Origin: Gaeumannomyces sp. JS-464
Lineage: Eukaryota > Ascomycota > Sordariomycetes > Magnaporthales > Magnaporthaceae
DNA: 64,000 bases
Assembly (NCBI GenBank): GCA_002197995.1
Contig: NGZR01000001.1
Span: forward strand, 2,170,001-2,234,000
Direction of reading: 5' to 3'
Shown here: in pieces, positions 25,726 through 36,927 of the stretch
How the letters are laid out: every line of letters begins with the position of its first letter
Numbering within the stretch: position 1 is the stretch's first letter
Notes under the pieces: model-generated
What the model was told of the DNA's origin: nothing
Databases searched by the model: none
The model's input: only the letters and a program-made list of their open reading frames with translations
Position numbers and translations under genes: made by a program

Positions 25726-27548
25726 TTAGGAACAGATTAGATCCGAAGGAATAGGAGTATCTCTCCGTGTCCCCGGCTGCCCTTGCGCGACCAGATCTTC
25801 GGACCCCAGCCTGGAAACAGAACGGTGCTTGCGCGGCAACGTCGGCGTGATCAGGTCCACGTCCATATCGCCGTCCCCCGGAGTCAGCCCCCGGCGGGGG
25901 AGGAGGCCAAGACGGTGGTCCTCGAGGTCGGACGCGACGCTGCTGGCGTCCGACATCTCGACGTCCATCGTCTCGGACGCGGACCAGCCGCCCTGGCTCA
26001 GGTCCGACGACTCGATGCTCGGCGTGATCTCCTCGGGCGCCGGCCGCTCGCCGTAGGCTAAGCACCGGGCCGTATCGATGCTCAGCGGCCTCGGGATCGC
26101 GGTCAGGGGCTCCTCCGACTGCGCCCGCGCCCTCGACGCCGTCGGCGTGGCTGCCGCCGAGATGGCCGCGCTCACGGCCGCCGTCACCACGGCCAGCTTG
26201 GCCGCGCCCGCCGCGCTTCGTGCGCGCGGTCGTGGGTTTGGCACTAGGACCACCGGCGCCGCGGGGACGGGAGTTGTTGATGCCGTCGTCGTCGTCGTCG
26301 TCGCGGGTGTTGCTGTCACAGGAGTCCCCGCAGCGGCAGCCTCGGCGGCCCTGGCGGCGGCGATTGCGCCGCCGACCTCGCCGTCGTCGGCGGCCTCGTC
26401 CTCGATCCCGATGGTCCAGACCCAGCGGCGCTTCTTCTCCTTGCGCTTGTTGGTGCTTCCCCGCTTCCGGACGCCGCTGCTGCTGGGCGAGGACAGCGGC
26501 GAAGACGCCGCCAGCTTTGCCATGCGCCGCCGCATCTCCTCGAACGGCCCCGGGGTCTGTCCGCCGTCGCGCGTCTCGTCGCCCGAGTACGCCATGGCTA
26601 GGTCCAGCACGACCGTCTCCGGCTGCGTCGGGGTGATGACCGTCGTCATCGCCGCCGTCGTCGTCATCGTGGCAGTGGCAGTGGCCGTGACGCCTCCCGA
26701 CGTTGGGGTCGTGGCCGGGGTGGTCGTGGTCTGGATCGGGTTGGTGGGCGAGGCCGAGTAGGGCGAGTTGGCGGCCTCCTCGCACAGCAGGTCGATGTGC
26801 GACTTTGTGTACTTGTTGGTCGTGATGGTCTGCTCCAGCGGGCTGTCGTACTCGACCCGGCGCGCCGCCTTCTCGCGCAGGCGCTGCGACTGCGGCCGCG
26901 GCGACACGGGCGACCTGGCCGGCTTGTGCGGCAGCGGCGAGTTGCGCAGGATGCTGTGCAGCGAGCGCGGGTGGGTGTAGGGCGCGGCGCCGCCGGTCCT
27001 GCCGGGCGCCGTGGCGCGCCGCCTCGGCGTCCGCGGCGACGCTGCGGCCGGCGCTCTCGGGTTCGAGGCGGCGGCGAGCCTGGAGGCGGCCGTGTCCTCG
27101 CACGAGAAGCTGAAGGCCCGTTTGTCGATGGCCGTCTCGACGGGCCCGGCGGACAGCGGCGGCGTGGCGGTCATGGTGCTGGGGAACTTGATCTCGTGGT
27201 AGACGGCCGGTGACCGGGGCTGCGCCGTCAGGGGCGTCTCGGGAACATGTTTGAGGGAACGGCGCCGCTGGTTTGGATCTGCGGGCCGGTCTGCAGCTTG
27301 AGGGCCGGGAGCTTGGCCGAGGATGACGTCCGGATGGCCGTGAGCGGCTCCGAGACGATGGGGCTGGCGCATGACTTGCCGATGGCGGTCACGTAGACGT
27401 TGGAGAGGGTGTTGAAAGATGTTGGCGAGGTTGGATTCACGGCAGCGGCCAGGGTCCGCGAGGTGCGCACGCTGGGACCATTGGATATGGCTTTGATCTG
27501 GAGGGATAGCCTCGGCCTCTTGGGCGGGCTGTCGGGGCTGGAGGCCAT
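25726..27548 (-). CDS. Fungal low-complexity protein, unknown function (one frame break)
   Basis: It begins MASSPDSPPKRPRLSLQIKA and includes VNPTSPTSFNTLSNVYVTAI, PLTAQPRSPAVYHE, FPSTMTATPPLSAGPVE, RSLHSILRNSPLPHKPA, SQRLREKAARRVEYDSPL, TNKYTKSHIDLL, LAMAYSGDETRDGGQTPGPF and KRRWVWTIGIEDE. This block order matches a conserved Pezizomycotina protein that databases sometimes label glucan 4-alpha-glucosidase. No glycosidase fold or GH15 motif is present here, so that label should not be used. The rest is Ala/Thr/Pro-rich and disordered, with a nuclear-type basic cluster (GSTNKRKEKKRR). One base is missing in a GGG run at 27241-27243; the frames join as NMFP-ETPLTAQ. Expected length is about 607 aa. 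Confidence 0.75.
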
Positions 27549-29205
27549 TCTGGTGGTATGATTTGTCTCGTCTCTGTGCGCGCCTTTCGGGGCGGACAGA
27601 GAAGGGGAGGGAGATGAGGCGGGTTCTCGGTTCAGGAGACTCGGCGTGAGCCCCTATCCTCTCTCCTTCGAAGCTGCCCTATGACACACAAGATGATGGA
27701 ACAAACGTATGAGAGGAAGCACGGTCCTTCAGAGGAGGGAAAGGGGACGTTAGATAAGACGAGAAAAAAAGAGGTAGAACCGGAAAAGTTCACGTGAAGA
27801 ATCCCACAAGGCACAGCACACAGCCCAGCTCGTCATCCCAGTCAATGACCAAGGGGCACCGGCGAGGACGGAAGGGATGGGAAACAAGGTGGTAGATTTA
27901 TTTTGGGGGCGACGCTGGCGGGCGGCACAGCGCAGGAGACCAGAGGATGGGGTGGGTGTTACGGCGGCTATATACATGAACGCAAGGACGTTTCGTCCCT
28001 CCCTCTCGCTCGACGCAACCCAAAGAGGGAAGTGGAAAGAAGCGCAGGCGCCGACGCTGGCTGCAGGCCGCCCGCTACTGACCGGCCCTCACATGGTTTA
28101 GGCGCGGTCCTCGGAGTCGGTCTGGGGGAGGAGGAGGCAGCAGGGTCTGGGCGAGTGATGGGCCATGTTAGCCGCGTGCTGGGAGCTGCAGGAGGACGGA
28201 CATGGAGCGAGAGCGTCGTCCCAACAGACTGGTAGTCTGACAGGGCTCAAGTGGTGGGTTTATCGTTGGGGACGGGGGTCCACGGCGCTTAGGCCGGCCT
28301 CTCACTTGCTCGAACCCCTGCTGGCAAAGAGGGGCGCATCTGCATGGGCTGGGGCTGGCCCAATCAGGGGCGACATCACACAGCAGCGCTAAGGCTGAGA
28401 ACAGGCCACCAGCAGCTCTCTTTTGATGTGGCAGGCCGAGCACGGAGAATTTGGAGAATGTTCGATCTGCCTGCTGGATTGTCTAGCACATCGGAGCAAA
28501 GGCAGCAGCAAAAAGAGGTCACTTGGCCTGTCTCAGCTTCGCAGCCCAATCGAGTTGTCCCGGTTGGCCTGAATAGGCGCCTCTTGACTGTGCTGCCAGA
28601 CCTGGATTGACCGAGCCGAGCGTGACTGGCTGGCGCTACAAAGTATGCGCCGTAGATGGGGAAAGGCGGGGGGAGCGGCGCGACGGTTGTCAGCTTGGCT
28701 TCGAGAACACCGCTCAATTGACCATTGAGTTGAGAGCATTCCCCTTTTTTTTAGTAATCCCGCGCGTCCCGTACGGCGTAGTAGAATGGGGATGATGGCA
28801 TGGCCCACTGGGGGCCACTACCACCCAAGAACGGGTCATCACCAGCCCGGTTGTCTGGGAGTGATAAAGATATCCGCCGAACTATATCGAGCGTATTCCC
28901 GGTCCTCTCCCCGCCCATTTACCTCACCGGTCATGGACAGGGAGCAATGGCCGGGAGAGATATCCGACGAATGACTGAATATCTAAAGTACATGCATGGC
29001 AACGCACCAGTACTACGCTGATGGGTGTCATGGCCGGCGGGGCGGCATGAACCGGAAGTGAGCAGCGGGACGGATGTCTAGGCCGAGATATAATCGCTAT
29101 ACTCGACCCCGCCCCTGGCCAAGTATACCAAATATACCATCATTTTTCATCCTGTCTTTGCACCGGCCCTTCTCTCTCACCGCCGGAGCAGACGACATAA
29201 TCAAG
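27549..29205. other. Divergent intergenic
   Basis: No gene recognised in 1.65 kb between divergent starts at 27548 (minus) and 29206 (plus). A TATAAT-like TATA region (GATATAATCGCTATACTCG) precedes the hydrolase gene at about 29087-29105. Confidence 0.55.
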
Positions 29206-30216
29206 ATGCACTGCAAAAGGACCATTGCGCTCATATGGAGTCTTTGCGTGAGCGTGCTGGCCATGACCGTGGTGCCGCCCAGCGCATGGGACTATCCGTA
29301 TCCATGGCCGGTCCGCTTCCACAACATCACGTCACAGAAGCTGCAGCTGCCAATGGCATACATGGACGTCGCCCCTGCTGCTGCTAAAGCCACCTCATCC
29401 AACGGCAGCACCATCGTCCTCCTGCACGGCAAGAACTTTTGCGGCGCCACCTGGGAGCAAACCGCCCGCATCCTCTCCTCGCGTGGGCACCGCGTCATCG
29501 TTCCGGACCAAATCGGCTTTTGCAAATCCTCCAAGCCGCCCGCGTACCAGTTCTCGCTGCAGCAGCTGGCCTTCAACACGCGCTCGCTCCTGGCCGCCCT
29601 TGGCGTCGACCGGACCATCGTCCTCGGCCATTCCATGGGCGGCATGCTGGCCGCTCGCTACGCCCTCATGTACCCGAACGCCACGGAGCGCCTGGTCATG
29701 ACCAACCCGCTCGGGCTCGAGGACTGGATGGGCCTGGGCGTGCCCTACCGGCCCATCGACGAGCTGTACCAGGCCGAGCTGGCCACGACGTACGACTCGA
29801 TAAAGGCGTACCAGCAGGCCACCTACTACGTGAATACCTGGAAGCCCGAGTACGGCGTCTGGGTCAGGATGCTCGTGTCTTTGTACGAGCTCCCGGGAGC
29901 CGAGGGCGAGACGTTCGCCTTCAACATGGCGCAGGTGACCGAGATGGTGTTGACGCAGCCCGTGGTCTACGAGTTTGGCATGATCAAGGCGAAGACGCTG
30001 CTGCTGATCGGGGCGCGCGACAACACGGCCATCGGCAAACAGTGGAGTCCGCCAGAGGTTGCTGCTGTGCTAGGCAAATACGAGAAGCTGGGCAAAGAGG
30101 CCAGAGATAAAATCCCCGGGGCCGAGCTGGTCGAGTTCCCAAACCTGGGCCACAGCCCGCAGGTACAAGATTCCAAGGCTTATCATGCAGCTTTACTGGG
30201 ATGGCTAGAGGCGTAA
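29206..30216 (+). CDS. Secreted alpha/beta hydrolase
   Basis: Alpha/beta-hydrolase-1 fold enzyme; the substrate cannot be assigned. Uninterrupted 336-codon frame. The N-terminus MHCKRTIALIWSLCVSVLAM looks like a signal peptide with a start at 29206; a longer in-frame start at 29074 adds an unlikely extension. The oxyanion strand is IVLLHGKNFCGATWEQ. The nucleophile elbow GHSMGG carries the catalytic Ser, the acid is probably Asp in LLIGARDNTAIG, and the His is in FPNLGHSPQVQ. This layout resembles fungal epoxide-hydrolase/haloperoxidase-like esterases. It lies beside the HET gene in the accessory stretch. There is no intron. Confidence 0.88.
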   Translation: MHCKRTIALIWSLCVSVLAMTVVPPSAWDYPYPWPVRFHNITSQKLQLPMAYMDVAPAAAKATSSNGSTIVLLHGKNFCGATWEQTARILSSRGHRVIVPDQIGFCKSSKPPAYQFSLQQLAFNTRSLLAALGVDRTIVLGHSMGGMLAARYALMYPNATERLVMTNPLGLEDWMGLGVPYRPIDELYQAELATTYDSIKAYQQATYYVNTWKPEYGVWVRMLVSLYELPGAEGETFAFNMAQVTEMVLTQPVVYEFGMIKAKTLLLIGARDNTAIGKQWSPPEVAAVLGKYEKLGKEARDKIPGAELVEFPNLGHSPQVQDSKAYHAALLGWLEA

Positions 30217-30610
30217 CCACCAATGTTGGTTTTTGATTTTATTTAAACAGAAAGGGCGCGGAAAGGACTGCTCGTGCTTGTGTATAAGGCCGCATGGGCA
30301 GGAGTGAACGTTTGAGCTGGTATGTGCACTCGAGGCCAATGAAACTACCTCTACCTACCTAGGTAGACAATGCACATACGACATACTCCGGCGCTATTCC
30401 AACAATGGCTCGACTGGGCTTGGGATTTCTGCGCTCCACGGACATCAGGCACATTTTCATGTCTTGCAACCCAACTGGTTTTATTTCAACAGCCACATAT
30501 CGGCCCAAACAACTTCACAACCCTCTCCCGTACTCACCAGCACTGAAAAAACCAAGGCGCTGTTGCTCGCCAAAACCCGAAGGCCTACAACCCACCACGG
30601 AGGGTTTGCA
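30217..30610. other. Intergenic, hydrolase 3' end to HET leader
   Basis: Nothing but a short CTACCTACCTAGGTAG palindromic repeat at about 30351-30366. An in-frame ATG at 30464 could extend the HET protein. Confidence 0.5.
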
Positions 30611-33119
30611 ATGGCATCCCCGAAGCACGCCTCAAGGCACCACATACCTCCCACCCGCGCCGGCCCGCCGCCCTGGCCCGAGACAAGCACCGTCGCCTAC
30701 CGCCTGTGCGGGACATGCGAACAGCTAGATTTCAAACACCTGAGCCTCGAGCCTTCGTTTATCCCCAAGCAGGTTATTCTCGAGCATGGCCTTGGCGGGA
30801 TACGGGCGAACAAGGGGGCCTGCGACCTTTGCACCGTCCTCTGGCATGCCCTTCGCGAGTCCGTCAAAGGAAACAGCGACGGGTCGTACCCGGACCGGAC
30901 GGATGTTATCTTGCAATGCTCGCGTTTGCAGTGGTCAATAGGCTCGTTCCATTGGCGATCGGCCTATAGGTCCACATACGTTCTCCCTGGCATGCAAGAC
31001 CCCAACCCGGCTTACGCCATCGACATTCTCATCCCGCCGATGAGGCCCAGCGACGCTGGTGAAGATCCCGACCAGGACGGCTCCGACGGTGGTGATTCTC
31101 TGGATAAAGTTGGGCGGCTCAAGGTTTATCTCCGAGGCCCGAAAAAAGGTATGGTGAACTGTCGTTATCATGACCTCTGGGCTGTGTCGCAGCTGGCTCA
31201 CACCATTCCAGTTTTGTGCTGAAACCCAACGCAGGAGATGAAATCTCTCAAGTCATCAGCGGACGCCCCCTGACTGCCCCGGACTCAGAAGACGCCATGT
31301 GCACGATCAAGACTGGGTAGAAGCGTGCATTGGGATCACCCAAGCTGCACGACGAGCCGCGACTCACTCCGCCGCCGCGCTTGTCGAGATTCGCCGGACG
31401 GCAGCGTAGTCCGCTCGTAGAGGCAGGCGAGGTCAAGCAGCCTTTCTGCGCCCTAAGCTATTGCTGGGGACGGGCCGAGCCACTGCGGACAATCAAGGCC
31501 AACTACGGAGCGTTCTGCCAGCGCATCCCCGTCCAGGATCTCCCGCTCACAATCCAACAGGCCATAGAAGTCACACACCGCATCGGGTATCGCTACCTGT
31601 GGGTGGATTCGATCTGCATAATCCAGGATGACAAGGCCGACTGGGTGAGGCACACAGTCATCATGGGGTCTATATACGCCAACGCCATCCTCACCATCGC
31701 GGCCACGTCGGCCGCAGGAGGGTCTGAGGGGTGCTACCGGCCGAGACCAAAGGCCGAAACAGGCGAAGAGTCTGCCTACCGGGTCGAGGCCCGTATTCCC
31801 TGCGTGTGGTCAGGCCGCTATCTGGGAGACATGTTTGCCGCCCCGTGGGACGACACGTTCTCCTTCAAAAGCTCTGGCATCGAGCAAGAGCTGCAGAACA
31901 GCGAATGGAGCACTCGGGCATGGGTGTTCCAAGAGATGTTTTTCTCACGCAGGGTGGTCCTTTTTGGAACAAGTCAGATTTCCTGGGCTTGCCGGGTGTG
32001 CATCGGCCGTCAGATGAGCCCTTGGAACGAGACTTCGGACGATTGGGCGGCCAAGTTCAACTCTTTGGTATGGAGAATGAATCCCAGCCGCTATGTTATA
32101 GGGTCATGGATGGAAATGCTCCTGCGGTACAGCCGCACAAGACTTACTTACACCTCGGACCGCCTCCCAGCCCTCGCGGGAATCGCCCGGGAATGGGAAG
32201 TGGTCTACGGCCGGAGCTACGCGGCGGGCTTGCTGACGGATCCGGAGTGTCTTCTGTGGATCGCTTCAGGCCATGACGTGGGACTTCGGCCGCCGAGGGT
32301 GCCACCATCCGAACGAGGTACCTACCTACCTACCTGCATGCCTATCTACCTACGTACCTATTTACCCTGCCGCCAAGGGCCGGGGGCTCTTGATGTTGTC
32401 GATAACATTCAGTATACCGCTCCCTGCAGCCGGCAACCAGCTAATGTATTTCGCTCACCGAGAACACAGCTGCGAGTTGGAGCTGGGCGCATTGGGAAGG
32501 CGCCGTCCAGCCCTTCGTCAGCAAGATCATCAGGGTCGAGAAGTTTTCGAGCCACATCAAACCGACCGACATTCGAGTCCTCAAGCTCGGAGACGAGTAC
32601 AGCCATCACAAATCCGTGTTGGTCTTGTCCTCATCGGTGCGCGCGGCCACCCGCTCCGCCGACCCCGTAGAGCGCCAGGTGTTTCCCATCCACCGCTTCC
32701 ACCCATCGATGCACGACGTTGTGTTCCACGCCGTCTCCGGTCCCGGCCACAACGGATTCGTCGCTCTTGACGACCCGAGCTCTGCCCCGCTCGACTTCGA
32801 GCTGCTTTCCATCGGCGGCTGTCTCGCTTTCGTCTGGCCCGTGTTCTGCGGGCTGAAGCTTTCCCTCGCCGTCGAGCGGGTTGAGAGGCCCGAGGACGTG
32901 CAGGCCGGGGGCCTTCCGCCAGACTGTTACCGGCGGCTCGGGGTGGCTTTCCACATTCGTGGGGATTTTGGGCCCATTTTGCCCTCGGGAAAGCTTGCGA
33001 CCCTCTGGGCCAAGTTGCAAAGAGGATACTGGAAACGGACAGAGCGGACAGGTGTGAGTATATCACCCACCCTAACCTCTTTTGACTCCTTTAGTCTCCA
33101 ACCGTTCATGAAACACTAA
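30611..33119 (+). CDS. HET-domain (heterokaryon incompatibility) protein, frame broken
   Basis: HET family protein, typically a nonself-recognition and cell-death regulator in filamentous ascomycetes. Exons: 30611-31148, 31235-32317 and 32470-33119. The N-terminal region has CGTCEQLDF and CDLCTVLWHAL, a Cys-rich lead-in. The HET domain core follows: FCALSYCWG, GYRYLWVDSICIIQDD, SIYANAILTIAATSA, STRAWVFQEMFFSRR and, after the second intron, ASWSWAHWEGAV. Just before the core an in-frame TAG at 31318 interrupts. The usual pre-HET motif W..C...H..C can only be read (TWVEACIGDHPSCTTSRDSL) with three one-base gains at about 31313-31317, 31332-31334 and 31369-31371. The third restores the original frame. 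So this is either a degraded allele or poor sequence. Intron 2 carries a TACC repeat. A second start at 30464 is possible. Confidence 0.82.
32318..32372 (+). repeat. (TACC)n-type microsatellite in HET intron 2
   Basis: The start of the 152-bp intron (32318-32469) is a run of TACC/TACG/TATC units that begins at the GTACCT donor itself. Similar TACC/GTAGG words occur in several other spacers of the window. Confidence 0.75.
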
Positions 33120-34161
33120 ACAACTTGAACATCGAACCTGCAACGCGCATTAGCTCCGTGGGACTACGATCCTGCGCCGGCACTCGCACTGGAAAGAAGT
33201 CGCCCTGGTGTAAGGGCCCACCCCGAGAGCGTCGCGGGCGCCTCTGGGTGGCCACAGCCTCGCGCTACTAATTCTGCGAGGCTAGGCCCGCGCCACTGTC
33301 ACACATTCGAAGCCAGCAGAGGTCGGGGTTCGGGAAAAGATCAGCGCTGTGACGGATCTCGCGCCTAGGTTGGCCAATCCTGCGGGCCAGCGCTTAACTT
33401 AAGCGAGGCTAGGCGCACCTGGGTCTGGGGAGAGCCATGCAATGCTCGGAGGTCTCCGAGCCCCGAGTGACACCGCACTGGGCTGGGCGGCTGCGTTTCT
33501 CGCGGCATGTTAGCCGCCAATATACGACAGCCGTAGGCATCTAGCTTGTTCTGGACTACCTCGTTCACGCACCGATGCACAATAGGCGGGCTGACCCTGC
33601 TCAGCTGGAGGCACCACTAATTTCGAAGGATAATGGAGTGAGCGGCACGGCCCCAAAGATGCTGTTTTCTCAAATTCACTTCATAATTGTCATGTTTGAC
33701 TTTTTGGATTTCCCATGCTCAGCTGCTCCCGGCCCTCCCTACTCCTTCTGAGTATCCCCTTATTGCTTCTGGTATCATTTGAGAAACCTTGTTTCTATTT
33801 TGTCTCTTTTTCTCCCCATATAACCAGGTCCGTAGCCCATGTTATTCCTTATAAGGATGAGCCAGCGGCAGCAACCGACCTGGACGTTGAGATCAGGCTG
33901 TGTGTACGACACTATTCTACACGAATGTTCAAACACTCTCTTGACTTTAGGAAGTGTGCTCCTGCGCGTCTAGTATGTTTGCTAATCCTTGTTTCAGTTC
34001 AAGTCCGATTACAAATTCAGTACTTGAATCGTAAACAACTCCGGGAAGGAGCCATTGAGCCAAGTCCGCAATTACCCCAGAGCACCCATAGAAAATGGTA
34101 CGGGGAAGTGAAAGGGCCGCCAGACACGATTCCGCCCAGTTCGAGAATTATTAGACATCCG
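33120..34161. other. Intergenic between HET and HNH copy 2
   Basis: No gene recognised. A short word GCGAGGCTAGG occurs twice (about 33276 and 33403), the second as GAGGCTAGGCGCACC, and GCTAGGCGCAC recurs near 648. The meaning is unclear. Confidence 0.5.
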
Positions 34162-35811
34162 TCAAAGCTCCTGGAATCGCTTTGCACATCTCTCTTCCCC
34201 GCTGTTGCCGTCGTCTTCCTCGTGGCTGCGCTTCTTTGTAGCTAGAAAAAGCGCGTTTTGGGCACCTTCTTCAGGTGCTACGCCCACCGATGCGAGGCTT
34301 GTGACGGACGTGGTGGTCGCAAAGGAACCATCTAGGCTGGGAAGATTGGTGGCCTTCCCATTGAGCCGAGACAGCTGTGCGACGTCGGGGCTGCGGAAGC
34401 GGCGGCGACCACGAGTCCACTGTTCGGCATCGTCATCCTCGTCATCGTCGCTCCCATCATCCAAGTCAGGGTCCGAATCGTCCCAAATGTCACTATCCTG
34501 GGCTGACAGCGCCCTTTTCTTGGGACTAACGCTCCGACTCCTGGTGCCCGCGGGCTCGAAAATCCGGGCTGAGTCGGCTATCTCCCTTGCGGAAAGTGTC
34601 ACATCCTTGGTGCAACCAGTTGCGTCGTCCCAAATTCGCACTGCAAATGCTTGCTGACCGCTGAAAAAAGGCATGATCTCATCATGGAACAGTGCCCAAG
34701 CAAACCGGGCGAAAAGCATTTCCAGCGAAATGCCACGGAGAGGCTGCTGAGTTAAGCGGTTGTGGTACGTATGAACGAGCTGGTCGGAGCCGAGAGGTTG
34801 CAAGACGTGGATTGCAATCGCTGGGGACGTCGATTGTGGGTGGGGAAGGGACTGCGTTGCTGGAGGTGACTTGGGGACGAAAACATAGCGATTGCGGTCG
34901 AATAGAAAATGCAAGTCCCTGCGCAGGAGGATGAGGTTCCTCTCGTCATCGATCGGGATATGTGCTATTTGATTCCGGACATACCTAATACGCGCATAGG
35001 TTTAGCTGGGGAAAGCTCGGTATGTCACCAGTCTCGCGGGTAAATAGACGACCAATTGTTTCTCGAGACTGTGAGGGAGAGCGCCCGCAGGGGGCAAATT
35101 CAACGTACTGCTTCATCCTGTTGGAGATGAACCAATTCTTTTCGCTGTAGGGTATCAAATGGGCCGTTTCACACGCGTCCGTCGACGCGGAGACGCGACA
35201 GCTGCCATCGCGGTCAGATGCGGCCTGTTTCCCCGCCCGTGGAACGGAACTTGAGGCCGGCGTGTACGGCGGCAACGCGACGCTGCGCCACGGTTCGGGG
35301 AGGGCAGAATGTGGGAAGCGCCAATGCTGAAAGGACGGGTAGACTGGGTATTTGTCGGTCTGGAAGGCTGTTTTTGGCACGACGCCAAAGAGGTCAGCGA
35401 CACTTTCCCGGAATAGAAGCAGAATCGAGGTAGCTGGCACGCACCCGGATCAATGGCACCGTCCGTAAGGCGACGGCACCAGAAGTACACGCCCTCCCTC
35501 AATATGCCATCCGGCGGGCGCTCAACCGCGGAAAGTGGCAGCGCTGCACCCGAACCTGTCTCGGCCCGCACAGCCAAAACCCCTTCGTCCCAGCCCACAG
35601 TTGTGACGATGGAGCAGGCGACCCTTGCGACGTCAAAATCGAGTCCGTTCCAGTCGTGGCCGTCTGTCGCACTTAGCTGCAGTAGGTCAGCTGAGATCGG
35701 ATACGCAGGGTGCCGAATGTAGACGATCCCGTAGACGCCGGGATTTACCGGCAGCGACGGCGGCGGTAGTGCCTCGCGCGCAAAGGGAGGGGCATCACTG
35801 TCGTCGCGAGA
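34162..35811 (-). CDS. HNH nuclease-domain protein, copy 2 (5' end unresolved)
   Basis: Paralogue of the gene at 896-2239, with the same three-exon plan. Exon 1 is read from the open frame (upper limit 35811) to 35445; exon 2 is 35367-35109; exon 3 is 34984-34162. Introns are 77 bp (GTGCGT...ACAG) and 124 bp (GTACGT...TTAG). Exon 1 has VYIRHPAYPISAD, LDFDVARVACSIVTTVGWDEG and ERPPDGILREGVYFW. Exon 2 has YPVYPSFQHWRFPHSALPEP and ETAHLIPYSEKNWF, with the first His. Exon 3 has the Asn/His pair in IDDERNLILLRRDLHFLFDR, then LEMLFARFAWALF and an acidic tail with SRSVSPKKR. The frame is intact across all junctions. No in-frame ATG precedes the conserved block below the stop at 35812-35814, so a further short 5' exon or a break is likely. 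Confidence 0.72.
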
Positions 35812-36927
35812 TCAATTTTATATGTTTGGGGTGTTTGGGGATGTCGCGGGGCAGAAGCTGGTTGCTGGGGGCGATGGAGCGTATATAAAGCGGGTCGGCC
35901 CCATAAAGTACAGGGAAAAGTACAGAGAAAAGTACAGAGAAAAGTACAGAGAAAAGTACAGAGAAAAGTACAGAGAAAAGTACAGAGAAAAGTACAGAGA
36001 AAAGTACAGAGAAAAGTACCAAAAAAAAAACCGGACAAAGAAAAGTACAAAAAAAAAAAAAAAAGGTCAGAAAAATGTACGAAGGAAAGAAAAGACACAG
36101 TGAATGTTTCGTAGAGGTTGCACTGGTTATGGCCCCTATCGATCTGGTGGTTTCATTCTCCACTCTCCTGCCCGTCTGGTCTTATGCGCTTACTTGGCGC
36201 CCGCTATCCATCAAGTCGGCTATAAATGTCCAACGGATGTGCAGGTTGATCAATTAGATATGTTTGTATGGCTCATATGTCGCCGGCAAAGACGGCCAGC
36301 GCCAAGTTATTTACTTCCACAGCGGAAGTGCTAGCTTTGGGCATTGTGCGTAGTGAATGGGGCATGCAGGCAGGGAGACGACATTGAGCGACGCGTTCAG
36401 GAGCAGTTAGCGCAGCGGATAGTGACAATGCAGTCTAGCTTACCTGAATGCTGCCCGCAAAGCCTTTTCACGTCGAAAGGTAGATTTCGTTCCTACAGTA
36501 ACCCTGGCCAAAATGTGTCCAACGACGACGGCGCTCCTCCTTCGTGTTGGTTCGTGCGACCTCGCCAGCCAGCCAACCAGACAGAATCAAGGGGGAGCTC
36601 CATTCGCCGCGCCGCGTCTGACGGTGGTTATACGTATCAGCAGTGGGCACTCTCGCCCGGCTGCATATCGGCAAATCCCAAGAAGAAGTCGGTGCTTCTA
36701 TTTATTTCATAATACAGTCCAGTCCAGTTGCAATGAAAGTCGCTGCGACAAAGAGGTAATTACGTCACAAAACTGTCGCAAGCCAGTGGCTAGATTGAGT
36801 GTGGCTGGGCCTCCTTAGGTGGTAGTTTTGGCGGTCTGGGCGGGTGTGCTCTCATCGCTCGCCTTCAATTCAGCGGCACGCCTCGGCACACTCAGTCAGC
36901 CCTCCACCGGAGATGTAGGTGCCAGGC
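35812..36927. other. Intergenic, repeat-rich, HNH copy 2 promoter
   Basis: No gene recognised. The 12-bp tandem array (35905-36020) is followed to 36085 by A-runs with interspersed AAAGTAC and ATGTAC words. The right half leads to the gene at 36928. Confidence 0.55.
35905..36020. repeat. 12-bp tandem repeat AAAAGTACAGAG
   Basis: Nine near-perfect copies and a partial tenth; every unit contains GTAC. The period is a multiple of three, so the array is open in several frames (Lys-Tyr-Arg-Glu on plus). It sits about 94 bp upstream of the open frame of HNH copy 2, in the position equivalent to the A-rich repeat before copy 1. Confidence 0.92.

Noticed and set aside
35745..36163. Frames over the 12-bp array with repeated LFSV or KYRE peptides
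   Set aside because: Products of the tandem repeat itself; no gene structure around them.
36399..36420. A-box-like TTAGCGCAGCGGAT suggesting a tRNA
   Set aside because: No B box or cloverleaf follows within tRNA distance.
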